From: Parabacteroides sp. An277
Lineage (GTDB): Bacteria; Bacteroidota; Bacteroidia; Bacteroidales; Tannerellaceae
Direction: 5' to 3'
DNA length: 64,000 bases
NCBI RefSeq assembly: GCF_002159645.1
Contig: NZ_NFJB01000015.1
Span: 1-64,000, forward strand
Shown: one piece after another, positions 9,909 to 18,229 of the stretch
How positions within the stretch are numbered: the stretch's first letter is position 1
How the letters are laid out: each line of letters begins with the position of its first letter
Made by a program: the position numbers and the translations under genes
Notes under the pieces: model-generated
Told to the model about the DNA's origin: nothing
The model's input: the letters and a program-made list of their open reading frames with translations, nothing else
The model's database searches: none

Positions 9909-9972
9909 ACAGAGTCCCAGAGACACGGTGCTTCCCAAAAGCAGCCGGAGTCTTGGGGGCTCTGTATTTTTT
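9909..9972 (+). terminator. Terminator after the 5493 gene
   Basis: ACAGAG at 9909 pairs with CTCTGT ending at 9965, with further pairing inside, followed by a T-rich run. It separates the large surface-protein gene from the dapB promoter. Confidence 0.65.
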
Positions 9973-10007
9973 TCTATCTACTTATGCCAAGAATCGTTCC
10001 TTTTTTG

Positions 10008-10015
10008 TAAGTTTG
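10008..10015 (+). promoter_or_regulatory. -7 box of the dapB-lepB promoter
   Basis: TAAGTTTG matches TAnnTTTG. The predicted start of transcription (about 10022) leaves room for the ATG at 10047 but hardly for an in-frame TTG at 10026, so it decides the dapB start. No clear TTTG is seen in the -33 region. Confidence 0.6.
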
Positions 10016-10046
10016 CGACAACTTTTTGGATATAAATAGGAAGAAT

Positions 10047-10763
10047 ATGAAGATTGCATTGGTCGGATATGGCAAAATGGGCAAAGCCATCGAACAAATT
10101 GCCCGTGAAAGAGGTCATGAAATCGTATCGATTATTGATATAAACAATTCGCAAGACTTTGCTTCGGAGGCATTCCGGAGCGCAGACGTAGCGATTGAAT
10201 TTACTTCACCCAGCACGGCTTATGGGAACTACCTGAAATGTTTCGAAGCAGGCGTACCGGTCGTTTCGGGCACGACAGGTTGGCTCGATAAAATGCCGGA
10301 AATCAAACGCCTGTGTGCAGAAGAGGGAAAGACCTTCTTTTATGCGTCGAACTTCAGTATCGGTGTGAATATCTTCTTTGCCGTGAATAAATATTTGGCA
10401 AAGATTATGAACCATTTCCCCTCGTATGACGTGCGGATGACGGAGGTACACCATGTGCATAAACTGGATGCACCGAGCGGTACGGCCATTACCTTGGCAG
10501 AAGGCATCCTGGAAAACATCGACCGGAAAGAGCGTTGGACGCTCAATACGGCCGAACAACCGACCGACCTTCCGATACAGGCTATCCGCGAAGGCGAAGT
10601 ACCCGGTATACATGAGATTGTTTACGAGTCCGATGCAGATAAGATTAGCATCAAGCACGATGCGAAGAGCCGTGCAGGTTTTGCCCTCGGAGCCGTGTTA
10701 GCCGCCGAGTTTACCGCCGAGAAGAAGGGCTTCTTGGGTATGAACGATCTGTTTCATTTCTAA
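10047..10763 (+). CDS. dapB: 4-hydroxy-tetrahydrodipicolinate reductase
   Basis: A 238-residue cytoplasmic enzyme of the lysine / meso-diaminopimelate pathway that reduces dehydrated 4-hydroxy-tetrahydrodipicolinate with NAD(P)H. The N-terminus has the Rossmann motif GYGKMGKAI. The catalytic segment EVHHVHKLDAPSGTA carries the conserved His, Lys and PSGTA. The protein is slightly shorter than the E. coli enzyme, as is common in Bacteroidetes. The ATG at 10047 is chosen over an in-frame TTG at 10026 because of the promoter at 10008-10015. lepB starts 18 bp downstream, so the two are probably one operon. Confidence 0.95.
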   Translation: MKIALVGYGKMGKAIEQIARERGHEIVSIIDINNSQDFASEAFRSADVAIEFTSPSTAYGNYLKCFEAGVPVVSGTTGWLDKMPEIKRLCAEEGKTFFYASNFSIGVNIFFAVNKYLAKIMNHFPSYDVRMTEVHHVHKLDAPSGTAITLAEGILENIDRKERWTLNTAEQPTDLPIQAIREGEVPGIHEIVYESDADKISIKHDAKSRAGFALGAVLAAEFTAEKKGFLGMNDLFHF

Positions 10764-10781
10764 CATCGGGTCCATTGAATC

Positions 10782-12188
10782 ATGAAGACTATCAGTAAAA
10801 AACAATGGATTAAGTTTAGTATCTGGGCCGTGCTCTACGTCCTCTTCTGTCTTTGGATGGAGAATGCGTGGTTGCTCTTGGGGCTTATCGTGCTTGTCGA
10901 TATTTACTTGACTAAATTCATCCCCTGGAGTGCGTGGAAGAAGACGAAGAACCCGACACTCAGGAGTATTTTTAGCTGGGCAGACGATATTATCTTTGCG
11001 CTGGTGGCGGTTTACTTTATCAATTTGTTCATCTTCCAGAACTATCAGATACCAAGTTCTTCGTTGGAGAAATCATTGCTGGTGGGCGATTATCTGTTTG
11101 TGAGCAAAGTAAGTTATGGACCGCGGGTACCCAATACCCCTCTTTCGTTTCCACTTGTACAGAACACGCTTCCCTTCTTTAATTGTAAGTCCTATCTGGA
11201 ATGGCCGGAATGGGGTTACAAGCGCGTGGCCGGATTGGGCAAGGTAAAGCGCAACGACATTGTGGTGTTCAACTTCCCGGCCGGAGATACCATTGCCCTC
11301 AAGATGCAAAACCCCGATTACTATACGCTGGTCGAGATGTATGGACGTGAAGCCATCCATGCCAACAAGGCGCAATTCGGGGAGGTCATGTATCGTCCGG
11401 TAGACAAGCGGGAGAACTACGTGAAGCGTTGCATCGGTATGCCAGGCGATAGCCTTTACATTAAAAACAACCAGGTATATATCAATGGCGAGAAGGCCGT
11501 CAATCCAAAGAATATGCAATTGAATTACTTTGTGGAGACGGAGACGCCTTTCTCCGAGACCATGTTCCGCAATTGGGGGGTAAGCCGCGATGATTATATG
11601 CCTTATGGACAACCTTGTACGGTGGGAGACCCTGAAACGCTCTCTTACCTTGGTTTTACGCCGAATGCCAATGGCGTATATAATATGGTATACCGTTTCC
11701 CCATGACGCAAGCGATGGTGGAACAGGTAAAGAAATTGCCCGGTGTGAAGAAAATCTTGGTGGAACCAGATGTCGTAGGCGGCACGATGTATTATCCTGT
11801 TGATTACAAAACCGGATGGACGCGCGACAATTATGGCCCGATATGGATTCCGAAACGAGGTGCTACTATCGAACTTACGCCGCATAACCTCGCTATCTAT
11901 CGTCGATGCATCAAGAACTATGAACATAACCAGCTGGAAGAAAAAGACGGCGTCATTTACATCAATGGCGAAAAGGCGACCACCTATACTTTCCAATACG
12001 ATTACTACTGGATGATGGGCGACAACCGGCATAACAGTGCCGATAGCCGTTCGTGGGGATTTGTACCGGAAGACCATATCGTGGGTAAACCGATTATGAT
12101 ATGGCTTTCGCTCGATAAAGACCGGAGTTTGTTTGAAGGTGGTATCCGTTGGGAGCGGCTTTTCCGCTGGGTAGATAATATCAAGTAA
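10782..12188 (+). CDS. lepB: Signal peptidase I, long Bacteroidetes form
   Basis: A 468-residue membrane protease that removes Sec signal peptides on the periplasmic side. Hydrophobic segments lie at about 12-45 and 68-86. The nucleophile motif is PSSSLEKSLLVGDYL with Ser94, the general-base motif is YVKRCIGMPGD with Lys215, and GDNRHNSADSR is the usual C-terminal box. Length exceeds E. coli LepB because of a large insertion between the Lys box and GDNR box, as in other Bacteroidetes. Both catalytic residues are present, unlike the paralogue 18 bp downstream. Confidence 0.93.
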   Translation: MKTISKKQWIKFSIWAVLYVLFCLWMENAWLLLGLIVLVDIYLTKFIPWSAWKKTKNPTLRSIFSWADDIIFALVAVYFINLFIFQNYQIPSSSLEKSLLVGDYLFVSKVSYGPRVPNTPLSFPLVQNTLPFFNCKSYLEWPEWGYKRVAGLGKVKRNDIVVFNFPAGDTIALKMQNPDYYTLVEMYGREAIHANKAQFGEVMYRPVDKRENYVKRCIGMPGDSLYIKNNQVYINGEKAVNPKNMQLNYFVETETPFSETMFRNWGVSRDDYMPYGQPCTVGDPETLSYLGFTPNANGVYNMVYRFPMTQAMVEQVKKLPGVKKILVEPDVVGGTMYYPVDYKTGWTRDNYGPIWIPKRGATIELTPHNLAIYRRCIKNYEHNQLEEKDGVIYINGEKATTYTFQYDYYWMMGDNRHNSADSRSWGFVPEDHIVGKPIMIWLSLDKDRSLFEGGIRWERLFRWVDNIK

Positions 12189-12206
12189 TTACCAGCAGAA
12201 TTTGTC

Positions 12207-13094
12207 ATGGGTTGGAAGAATGAAGATGCGACAGAGAAGGGCAGGATGGAGAGGCGACGGCTTTTCCGTTCAGTTCTCTTCATTCTTCTATTGGCAGGGT
12301 TGTTGGTAGGTATTCGTTTCTTTGTCGTCGAATCAGTGCATCTTTCTACCGATGCGATGGAAACGACGTTGCATCGTGGGGATTATGTCCTGGCACATAA
12401 ATTCCCTTTCCAAATAGGTGCGGAAAGAAATGGCATCTTCCTTTATACCAGTCCGCTGCGGAAAGATTCGTTGACAGCACCTCTGTTGGTGGGACGTTGT
12501 ATCGGTATGCCGGGTGATACAATCCGGGTAGAAGCAGATGGCTACCGTATCAACGGGCAAGTCTATCCCCGTTCGCCCAATACGTTGAATATTTATTATG
12601 TTCCACGTGAAGCACAAGAAGCAGTCGTAAGTGTGTTGAAGCAATTGCGCATTCCCTTACGCGATTTTTCCCAACAAACAGAAGGATGTGTATTACGATT
12701 GACTCCTTTCGAGGAGTATCAAGTGCGCGAGGAATTACCAGCTTCGTTGCGCAATGCTTGGCAGGTACGGTCGACTCCTTCCTATCAGTTGGTCGTACCG
12801 CACAAAGAGCGGGCTTATCGTTTGGATAGTCTTTCGCTTTTGGCATGTCGGGATGCGCTCTTGCGAGAAACGGGAGGCAAGGCTGTATTTCATGACGGGC
12901 GCATGTATCTCGAAGGCAAACAGACGGACTTCTTTTTCTTTACGGAAGATTATTATTGGTTTCTTTCGGATAATGTGGCGGAGGGCATCGATTCACGTCA
13001 TGTAGGTATTGTCCCAGCGAGTCATATTGTCGGTAAACTTTTTTTCTGTTGGTATAGTAAAGACCCAAACATTCGATTTAAACGTATACAATGA
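12207..13094 (+). CDS. Signal peptidase I-like protein lacking both catalytic residues
   Basis: A 295-residue S26-family paralogue of the preceding lepB, with one N-terminal membrane segment (about 20-41) and the family fold markers CIGMPGD and DSRHVGIVP. The nucleophile position reads TDAMETTL, with Ala50 where Ser is expected. The Lys position reads VGRCIGMPGD, with Gly96 in place of Lys. The GDN box is SDN. The Ser/Lys dyad is therefore absent and the protein should be proteolytically dead. It may be a partner or regulator of LepB. An internal ATG at 12246 is an alternative start. Its stop overlaps the next start (ATGA). Confidence 0.85.
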   Translation: MGWKNEDATEKGRMERRRLFRSVLFILLLAGLLVGIRFFVVESVHLSTDAMETTLHRGDYVLAHKFPFQIGAERNGIFLYTSPLRKDSLTAPLLVGRCIGMPGDTIRVEADGYRINGQVYPRSPNTLNIYYVPREAQEAVVSVLKQLRIPLRDFSQQTEGCVLRLTPFEEYQVREELPASLRNAWQVRSTPSYQLVVPHKERAYRLDSLSLLACRDALLRETGGKAVFHDGRMYLEGKQTDFFFFTEDYYWFLSDNVAEGIDSRHVGIVPASHIVGKLFFCWYSKDPNIRFKRIQ

Positions 13095-13723
13095 ATATAG
13101 CTTATGTCTCGACCGCCTATCTGGGGCCGGTACAATTATATACAAAGTTTTTTGCCTATGATGCCATCCGTGTGGAGGCGGAGGAAAATTATGTAAAGCA
13201 AACTTATCGCAACCGGTGTGTCATCGCGGCGGCTAACGGTCCGCAAGCTTTGACGGTACCTATCGTTAAGCCCGACTCTCCGAAATGTCCGACACGCGAC
13301 ATACGCATCTCCGACCATGGTAATTGGCGGCATCTCCACTGGAATGCGCTTGTCTCGGCCTATCGCATGAGTCCTTTTTTTATGTATTATGAGGAGGACT
13401 TCGCACCTTTTTACGAGAAGCGATACACCTTCTTGATGGATTTCAATGAAGCCCTCCGTGAAGTGGTATGCCAGTTGATAGATATAACGCCTTCCATCCA
13501 GAGGACGCACTCCTATGAAACGCAGGTGGCACATGATTTCCGCGAGTTGATTTCGCCTAAAAGTCATGTGGTAGATACTGAATTCCATCCGGCACCCTAT
13601 TATCAAGTGTTCCGCGAGAAATGGGGCTTCATTCCCAACCTGAGTATTGTTGATTTGCTATTTAATATGGGACCGGAGAGTATCTTGGTATTGAAGGCCT
13701 CGTCCCGTACGGCACTGACATAA
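13091..13723 (+). CDS. WbqC-like family protein
   Basis: A 210-residue protein matching the WbqC family (N-terminal AYLGPVQLYTKFFAYDAIRVE, then RNRCVIAAANGPQALTVPI). Family members are often found in O-antigen or surface-sugar clusters and may assist modified-sugar biosynthesis; the reaction is not settled. No signal peptide is seen, so it is probably cytoplasmic. The start overlaps the stop of the dead signal-peptidase gene by 4 nt, so it is translationally coupled to the lepB operon. Confidence 0.85.
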   Translation: MNIAYVSTAYLGPVQLYTKFFAYDAIRVEAEENYVKQTYRNRCVIAAANGPQALTVPIVKPDSPKCPTRDIRISDHGNWRHLHWNALVSAYRMSPFFMYYEEDFAPFYEKRYTFLMDFNEALREVVCQLIDITPSIQRTHSYETQVAHDFRELISPKSHVVDTEFHPAPYYQVFREKWGFIPNLSIVDLLFNMGPESILVLKASSRTALT

Positions 13724-13797
13724 AAAAGCCGAGGGCTGTCTCCCGACAACCCTCGCGCCCTTGTTAACCTTAAATCTAATACTATTATGAAAAAACC
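13722..13797 (-). ncRNA. Candidate small RNA, about 75 nt
   Basis: On the minus strand a -7 box (TACATTTG, plus-strand 13804-13811) would start transcription near 13797. The transcript runs through an AT-rich single-stranded segment (AGTATTAGATTTAAGGTTAA) into a hairpin CGAGGGTTGTC / GACAGCCCTCG and six T at 13727-13722, a classic terminator. No open frame of useful length exists. It is divergent from the GH110 promoter and convergent with the WbqC gene. I believe Bacteroides carries similar multi-copy small RNAs, but cannot confirm membership. Confidence 0.55.
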
Positions 13798-13803
13798 ACG
13801 ATG

Positions 13804-13811
13804 CAAATGTA
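13804..13811 (-). promoter_or_regulatory. -7 box for the candidate small RNA
   Basis: CAAATGTA on the plus strand reads TACATTTG on the minus strand, an exact TAnnTTTG match. The only thing it can serve before a terminator is the short segment 13797-13722. Confidence 0.55.
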
Positions 13812-13884
13812 CATCGTTTTCCTTTTCCGGTTGCTATTTATCCTTATAAAAGGTGTTAAGAGGATTTCCTTTCTGATTTATCGC

Positions 13885-13892
13885 TATCTTTG
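13885..13892 (+). promoter_or_regulatory. -7 box of the GH110 gene
   Basis: TATCTTTG lies 24 bp before the start codon at 13916, giving a predicted leader of under 20 nt. Confidence 0.6.
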
Positions 13893-13915
13893 CAAGCAAT
13901 TATAAATATAAACAG

Positions 13916-15694
13916 ATGAAGTTACAGGCATATTTTTTTAGCATAATCACGATATGCTCGTGGTTTGCATGTACAGGACCTAAGACCAGTCAAGAGGTAT
14001 ACCGGTTAGCCGATTATGGTATTAAACCGAATAGTTCGGAAAACACAGCGCCTCGTTTGGCAAAGGCATTAGCTGAAATTCGACAAGACGCGAATGGACG
14101 CGCGGTAGTTATCCAATGGGAACCGGGTCAGTATGATTTTTTCCCGGAGGAGGCTCCGGAACGTACGTATTACGTTTCGAATCACGACCAACCCTATCCG
14201 AAGAAAGTAGGTATGGCATTGGAAGATTGGAAGGGATTGACCTTGGATGGACAGGGCGCCAAGTTCGTTTTCCATGGGCGAATGCTGCCGGTGTCGTTGC
14301 TCCGTTCGACCGATTGCACGCTTCAGCACTTTTCTATTGATTTCGCCCAGCCGCATATTACACAAGCTACGGTCATCACGAATGATACCGTCCATGGTGA
14401 GATCACTTTGGAAATGGCTCCTTGGGTTCAGTACAGTGTCGAAGGAGATACCCTCTTCGTGTCGGGCGAAGGCTGGAAACACCGCCCAAGCTCAGCTATT
14501 GCGTTCGAACCTCATACACGCCGTTTGGTGTATCGTACCAGCGACGTACCTGTCTCGCTCTGCCAAGTCCGGGACTTAGGCAACCGCCGTATCCAAGCTA
14601 AGGGATGGGAAAATGCACGCTTGCTACCGGGGACTGTGCTGGCCTTACGTACTTGGGCTCGTCCCGCACCCGGCATATTCCTGTCCCATAATAAAGATAC
14701 CAAGCTTAAAAACATCCAGATACACTATGCCGAGGGAATGGGCGTATTGGCTCAACTCTGTGAGAATGTCTCGCTCGATAGCGTGTCGGTTTGTTTGAAA
14801 GGGAAAGAGGACCCACGCTATTTCACGACACAGGCCGACGCCACGCATTTTTCGCAATGCAAAGGGCAGATAATCTCCCAACATGGACTATACGAAAACA
14901 TGATGGATGATGCCATCAACGTACACGGCATCTACTTGAAAGTCCTGAAACGTATCGATGCGCATACCCTGGTGGCAGCCTATATGCACGAACAATCGTA
15001 TGGTTTTGATTGGGGGTTTGCGGGTGATACCGTACAATTTATCCATTCGCAAACCATGGAAGCGATAGACACTACGTATGTAATTAAGGAGATACACCCA
15101 GAAGGACAGGAGCAGGTAGATGGCGCGAAGGCTTTCCGCCTCACGTTTACAGAAGCGCTGCCTGCCTCGGTAAACCCGGAACAATCGGTTGGCATCGAGA
15201 ATCTGACTTGGACGCCTGAGGTTTACTTCGCACACAACCTCGTCCGTCATAATCGTGCCCGTGGCAGCCTCTTTAGTACACCACGCCGCACATTAGTGGA
15301 GGATAATCTTTTCGACCATACTTCAGGCACTGCAATTTTGCTGTGTGGCGATTGCAACGGTTGGTATGAAACGGGCGCTTGCCACGAAGTGCTCATCCGC
15401 CGGAATCACTTTATAAACGCTTTGACGAATATGTTCCAATTCACGAATGCGGTTATCTCTATTTATCCGGAAATACCCGATTTAGCCCATCAACAGCAAT
15501 ATTTCCACAGCGGCATTGTGATAGAAGATAATCTATTTGAGACGTTCGATACGCCCATACTCTATGCCAAGTCGGTAGATGGTCTCATTTTCCGCCGGAA
15601 CGAGATAAAGACCAACCAAGATTATCCACCCTTCCATTGGAACCAGCAACGCTTCCTGTTGGAAAGGGTCTCGCATGAAACGATAGAGGAATAA
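13916..15694 (+). CDS. GH110-like alpha-1,3-galactosidase lipoprotein
   Basis: A 592-residue lipoprotein: signal peptide ending SWFAC with the lipidated Cys at 19. The remainder reads as a right-handed parallel beta-helix. Segments such as QHFSIDFAQPHITQATVI and NMMDDAINVHGIYLKVLKR match my memory of GH110 enzymes, which release terminal alpha-1,3-linked galactose, for instance from blood-group B or linear B glycans. The paired Asp residues in MMDDAINVH are candidates for catalysis. It stands alone with its own promoter and terminator and is probably membrane-anchored at the periplasm or surface. Linkage specificity cannot be read from sequence. Confidence 0.75.
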   Translation: MKLQAYFFSIITICSWFACTGPKTSQEVYRLADYGIKPNSSENTAPRLAKALAEIRQDANGRAVVIQWEPGQYDFFPEEAPERTYYVSNHDQPYPKKVGMALEDWKGLTLDGQGAKFVFHGRMLPVSLLRSTDCTLQHFSIDFAQPHITQATVITNDTVHGEITLEMAPWVQYSVEGDTLFVSGEGWKHRPSSAIAFEPHTRRLVYRTSDVPVSLCQVRDLGNRRIQAKGWENARLLPGTVLALRTWARPAPGIFLSHNKDTKLKNIQIHYAEGMGVLAQLCENVSLDSVSVCLKGKEDPRYFTTQADATHFSQCKGQIISQHGLYENMMDDAINVHGIYLKVLKRIDAHTLVAAYMHEQSYGFDWGFAGDTVQFIHSQTMEAIDTTYVIKEIHPEGQEQVDGAKAFRLTFTEALPASVNPEQSVGIENLTWTPEVYFAHNLVRHNRARGSLFSTPRRTLVEDNLFDHTSGTAILLCGDCNGWYETGACHEVLIRRNHFINALTNMFQFTNAVISIYPEIPDLAHQQQYFHSGIVIEDNLFETFDTPILYAKSVDGLIFRRNEIKTNQDYPPFHWNQQRFLLERVSHETIEE

Positions 15695-15785
15695 AGAGCC
15701 TCGGTAAATCAATTGGCACTAAGCACGACTCCGGGCTTCTCAAACGCGCCCTCGTCTGCGAAGGCCAAGGCGTGAAACGCTGAAG

Positions 15786-15822
15786 AGCCTCTTTTCGGTT
15801 TCGACCGAGAAGGGGCTTTTTT
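15786..15822 (+). terminator. Rho-independent terminator, repeat family copy B
   Basis: AGCCTCTTTTCGGT pairs with ACCGAGAAGGGGCT around a TTCG loop and is followed by six T. It ends the GH110 transcript and resembles the terminators at 5132 and 27731. Confidence 0.8.
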
Positions 15823-15893
15823 ATCCACTCCACCCGGAGATGGTAGTTGTTATCAGCCGAGATATTAACCTTTAGCTACCTATCTATTAGATT

Positions 15894-15981
15894 TGTGCCA
15901 ATTGCCGCAAGTATCTGCGCGATATGGCGCAATATCCTGCGACGGCTGGCGCAAACAGATGTGCCATATGGCGCATGATTA
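15894..15981. repeat. Tandem array, 4 x 22 bp, hairpin units
   Basis: Units start at 15894, 15916, 15938 and 15960. Each begins TG(T/C)G and holds a near-palindrome, best seen as TGTGCCATATGGCGCA in unit 4. Sequence between units varies while the length does not. The array lies between two convergent genes, downstream of the GH110 terminator; the rest of the 398-bp gap shows nothing else. Confidence 0.8.
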
Positions 15982-16093
15982 ATAGGTGGGCGGATAGAAG
16001 GTAAGGTGTCGAGGAACCTCAAGAATGGACAAGGGATAATTGTGAACTGGAAACTCCGAGAGGGCCTTCGCCGCCGATGCAAGAAAGAAAGAC

Positions 16094-16873
16094 TTACTTG
16101 AATAGCTTCTTGATTCGCTGCTTCCGTTCCAGACGCCGTTCGTAGGCATTCAACATGGAACGGCAACGGGCGGTGCAGGCCTCTTCCTTCCAACCCCGAA
16201 GGCGGGCATACACACGCACTACATATTCAAACAAATCAGGACGATGCGTAAGACGTACCAAATTTTTCAAGCATTGTGCCTCGGTCGGTCGGTCGACAAA
16301 CTTCGAACGGTTGATATCTATGACCGTAAATTGCACGCTCTCCCCGCTCCTATGATATAAAATATTGGTCAAATTCAAATCCCCATGCAAGAAACCCTTC
16401 TGGTGCATCTCGACAAGGAAACCAGCCAAAGCATCCGCCAGTCCGCGGTCGAACGCCTCCGTCTCTACCAATACCGGATAAAGCGGCGCATCGTCGCACC
16501 GCGCACAAACGAAGAAACTCCGCCGGATTCCCACAGGCGACTCTTCCACATAAGCGCACACCGGTTCGGGCGTCTGAATGCCCAATTTCCTCAAACGCAA
16601 CGCATAGTGGCACGCTTTCCAAGCCTTACCAGGCGCAAACCAACGATAGGCCACCTTTTGAAAGAAGTTCGGTATCTTATACATCTTGGCAACCCATTCG
16701 CACCCATCTACCACAAAGGAATAAACCTGATTGCGCCCCGCATAGAGGAGCGTCCACCCTGCAGGAAGATGTCCGTCCGAGACGGTCATACCCTCCATCG
16801 AACGCATCCTTAGCGCATGCGCCTCATCCTTCACGAACCAACCCTTCCATCTATACCAATGAAAATTTCCCAT
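16094..16873 (-). CDS. Lipopolysaccharide kinase-like (Kdo/WaaP family) protein
   Basis: A 259-residue protein with a small protein-kinase-like fold. VAKMY holds the likely ATP-binding Lys63, HGDLNLTN (163-170) is the catalytic loop, and VIDINRSKF (184-192) takes the place of the DFG segment. This suits Kdo/WaaP kinases that phosphorylate the inner core of lipopolysaccharide. No signal peptide or membrane segment is seen, so it acts in the cytoplasm, perhaps at the inner membrane. It is divergent from a sugar transferase gene that also suits surface-glycan synthesis. The acceptor is not known. Confidence 0.82.
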   Translation of the reverse strand: MGNFHWYRWKGWFVKDEAHALRMRSMEGMTVSDGHLPAGWTLLYAGRNQVYSFVVDGCEWVAKMYKIPNFFQKVAYRWFAPGKAWKACHYALRLRKLGIQTPEPVCAYVEESPVGIRRSFFVCARCDDAPLYPVLVETEAFDRGLADALAGFLVEMHQKGFLHGDLNLTNILYHRSGESVQFTVIDINRSKFVDRPTEAQCLKNLVRLTHRPDLFEYVVRVYARLRGWKEEACTARCRSMLNAYERRLERKQRIKKLFK

Positions 16874-16891
16874 CTATCTTGAATTTGAGTG

Positions 16892-16899
16892 CAAAGATA
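16892..16899 (-). promoter_or_regulatory. -7 box of the kinase gene
   Basis: CAAAGATA on the plus strand reads TATCTTTG on the minus strand, 19-26 bp before the ATG. It is back-to-back with the promoter at 16940. Confidence 0.65.
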
Positions 16900-16939
16900 C
16901 ATTTTTAGACCATATCTATCGTTTACTCCATAAAATTCG

Positions 16940-16947
16940 TACTTTTG
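16940..16947 (+). promoter_or_regulatory. -7 box of the galactofuranosyltransferase-like gene
   Basis: TACTTTTG matches TAnnTTTG, about 70 bp before the ATG at 17018. The two divergent -7 boxes are only 40 bp apart, so their upstream elements overlap. Confidence 0.6.
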
Positions 16948-17017
16948 CAGGTGAGATAAAAACAAAACGAGTCAGACTATACGGAAATAGAATAATTCAT
17001 TCACCTAATTCACCTAT

Positions 17018-18058
17018 ATGAGATATTGCTATCTATCGCGCAATTACAAAAACATGCGCAGTGCCGGAAGTAAGGCAAAGACAGACATGGAACAAATTTG
17101 GGCAGAGAAAGGATTTGTCAACATAGGACTACCCCAGACACGCTCAGACAATAAAGTGTATAGTTTCTTCCGTACCTTAGCCAGCGTCTGCGTAATGTGT
17201 TTCCGTATCCGCCGAGGCGATGTCCTTCTTCTGCAATACCCGCTGAAGAAATACTTCACGTTTGTTTGTAACGTAGCGCATCAAAAAGGAGCACAGGTGG
17301 TTACACTTATACACGACCTCGGTTCTTTTCGCCGCAAGAAACTAACTATCCCACAAGAGATAGCCCGCCTTTCCCACACCGATGCCCTCATCACTCTCAA
17401 CGATGCCATGACCTCTTGGCTGCGTGAACAAGGTTGCCTTTTGCCCATGACGAGCCTCGGTATCTGGGATTACCTTTCGGACACCCAAGCCCCCACAACA
17501 CTCCCCTCCGATATCGGCCAGCGTCCCTACGCTATCGCATATGCCGGTGCATTAAATCCTCGCAAAAACCGGTTCCTCTACCAGTTGGAGCCCTGTTTAC
17601 ATAGCCTCTCTTTCCATCTTTATGGGAATGGTTTCGAAATAGATAAAGTGCAGCATCCGGAACGGTTCACGTATCATGGATTCGTCGATTCGGACCAACT
17701 CATCGCAACAGTTCAAGGAGACTTTGGTCTGGTCTGGGATGGTGACTCTATAACAACCTGCACGGGTAATTTCGGAGAATACCTTCGTTACAATAACCCA
17801 CACAAGGCATCGCTCTACCTCCGTTGCCACCTCCCGCTCATTGTCTGGGACGAGTCCGGTCTCGTTCCGTTCGTCCGCGACCACCATATTGGCATCTGCC
17901 TGCATTCGCTTGAAGACTTGGAAGCAACTCTTTCCCGCATCACTTCCGACGAATATGCTACGCTCCATGCCCACGTAGTACAGCTCAGCCAAGCCCTCGC
18001 CTCAGGAGAGATGATACAGAAAGCCCTAAAAACGCTTCCACTTCCACACAATGAATAA
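17018..18058 (+). CDS. Galactofuranosyltransferase-like glycosyltransferase
   Basis: A 346-residue cytoplasmic GT-B type transferase. The C-terminal half has the segment FGLVWDGDSI ... GNFGEYLRYNNPHK ... LPLIVWDESGLVPFV, typical of the WbbI / beta-1,6-galactofuranosyltransferase and Gtf3-like group. The N-terminus (YLSRNYKNMRSAGSKAKTD) is also characteristic of that group. It probably adds a sugar, perhaps galactofuranose, to a surface polysaccharide or lipopolysaccharide. It is monocistronic and faces a bidirectional terminator. Donor sugar and acceptor are inferred from family only. Confidence 0.78.
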   Translation: MRYCYLSRNYKNMRSAGSKAKTDMEQIWAEKGFVNIGLPQTRSDNKVYSFFRTLASVCVMCFRIRRGDVLLLQYPLKKYFTFVCNVAHQKGAQVVTLIHDLGSFRRKKLTIPQEIARLSHTDALITLNDAMTSWLREQGCLLPMTSLGIWDYLSDTQAPTTLPSDIGQRPYAIAYAGALNPRKNRFLYQLEPCLHSLSFHLYGNGFEIDKVQHPERFTYHGFVDSDQLIATVQGDFGLVWDGDSITTCTGNFGEYLRYNNPHKASLYLRCHLPLIVWDESGLVPFVRDHHIGICLHSLEDLEATLSRITSDEYATLHAHVVQLSQALASGEMIQKALKTLPLPHNE

Positions 18059-18166
18059 CTTCATTAAGGTCCAAATATGAAAGAGCAACGGGAGCCCGAA
18101 ATCCCAACCCATCAGCTTTATGATGGAATCTTCATGATAACTACTTGATTTTTTCATAGTAAAAAA

Positions 18167-18216
18167 GGAAACTGTTAGATTCCCCAGCCTATCGTAAGGG
18201 AATCAAAACAGTTTCC
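18167..18216. terminator. Bidirectional terminator
   Basis: GGAAACTGTT and ATTCCCC pair with GGGAAT and AACAGTTTCC around a short loop. A-rich sequence precedes and T-rich sequence follows, so it can stop both the transferase transcript and the convergent GH92 operon. Confidence 0.8.
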
Positions 18217-18229
18217 TTTATAATGAATA

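Noticed and set aside
10026-10046. TTG start extending dapB by seven residues
   Set aside because: The promoter would place the RNA start almost at this codon, and the family begins at the MKIALVGYG methionine.
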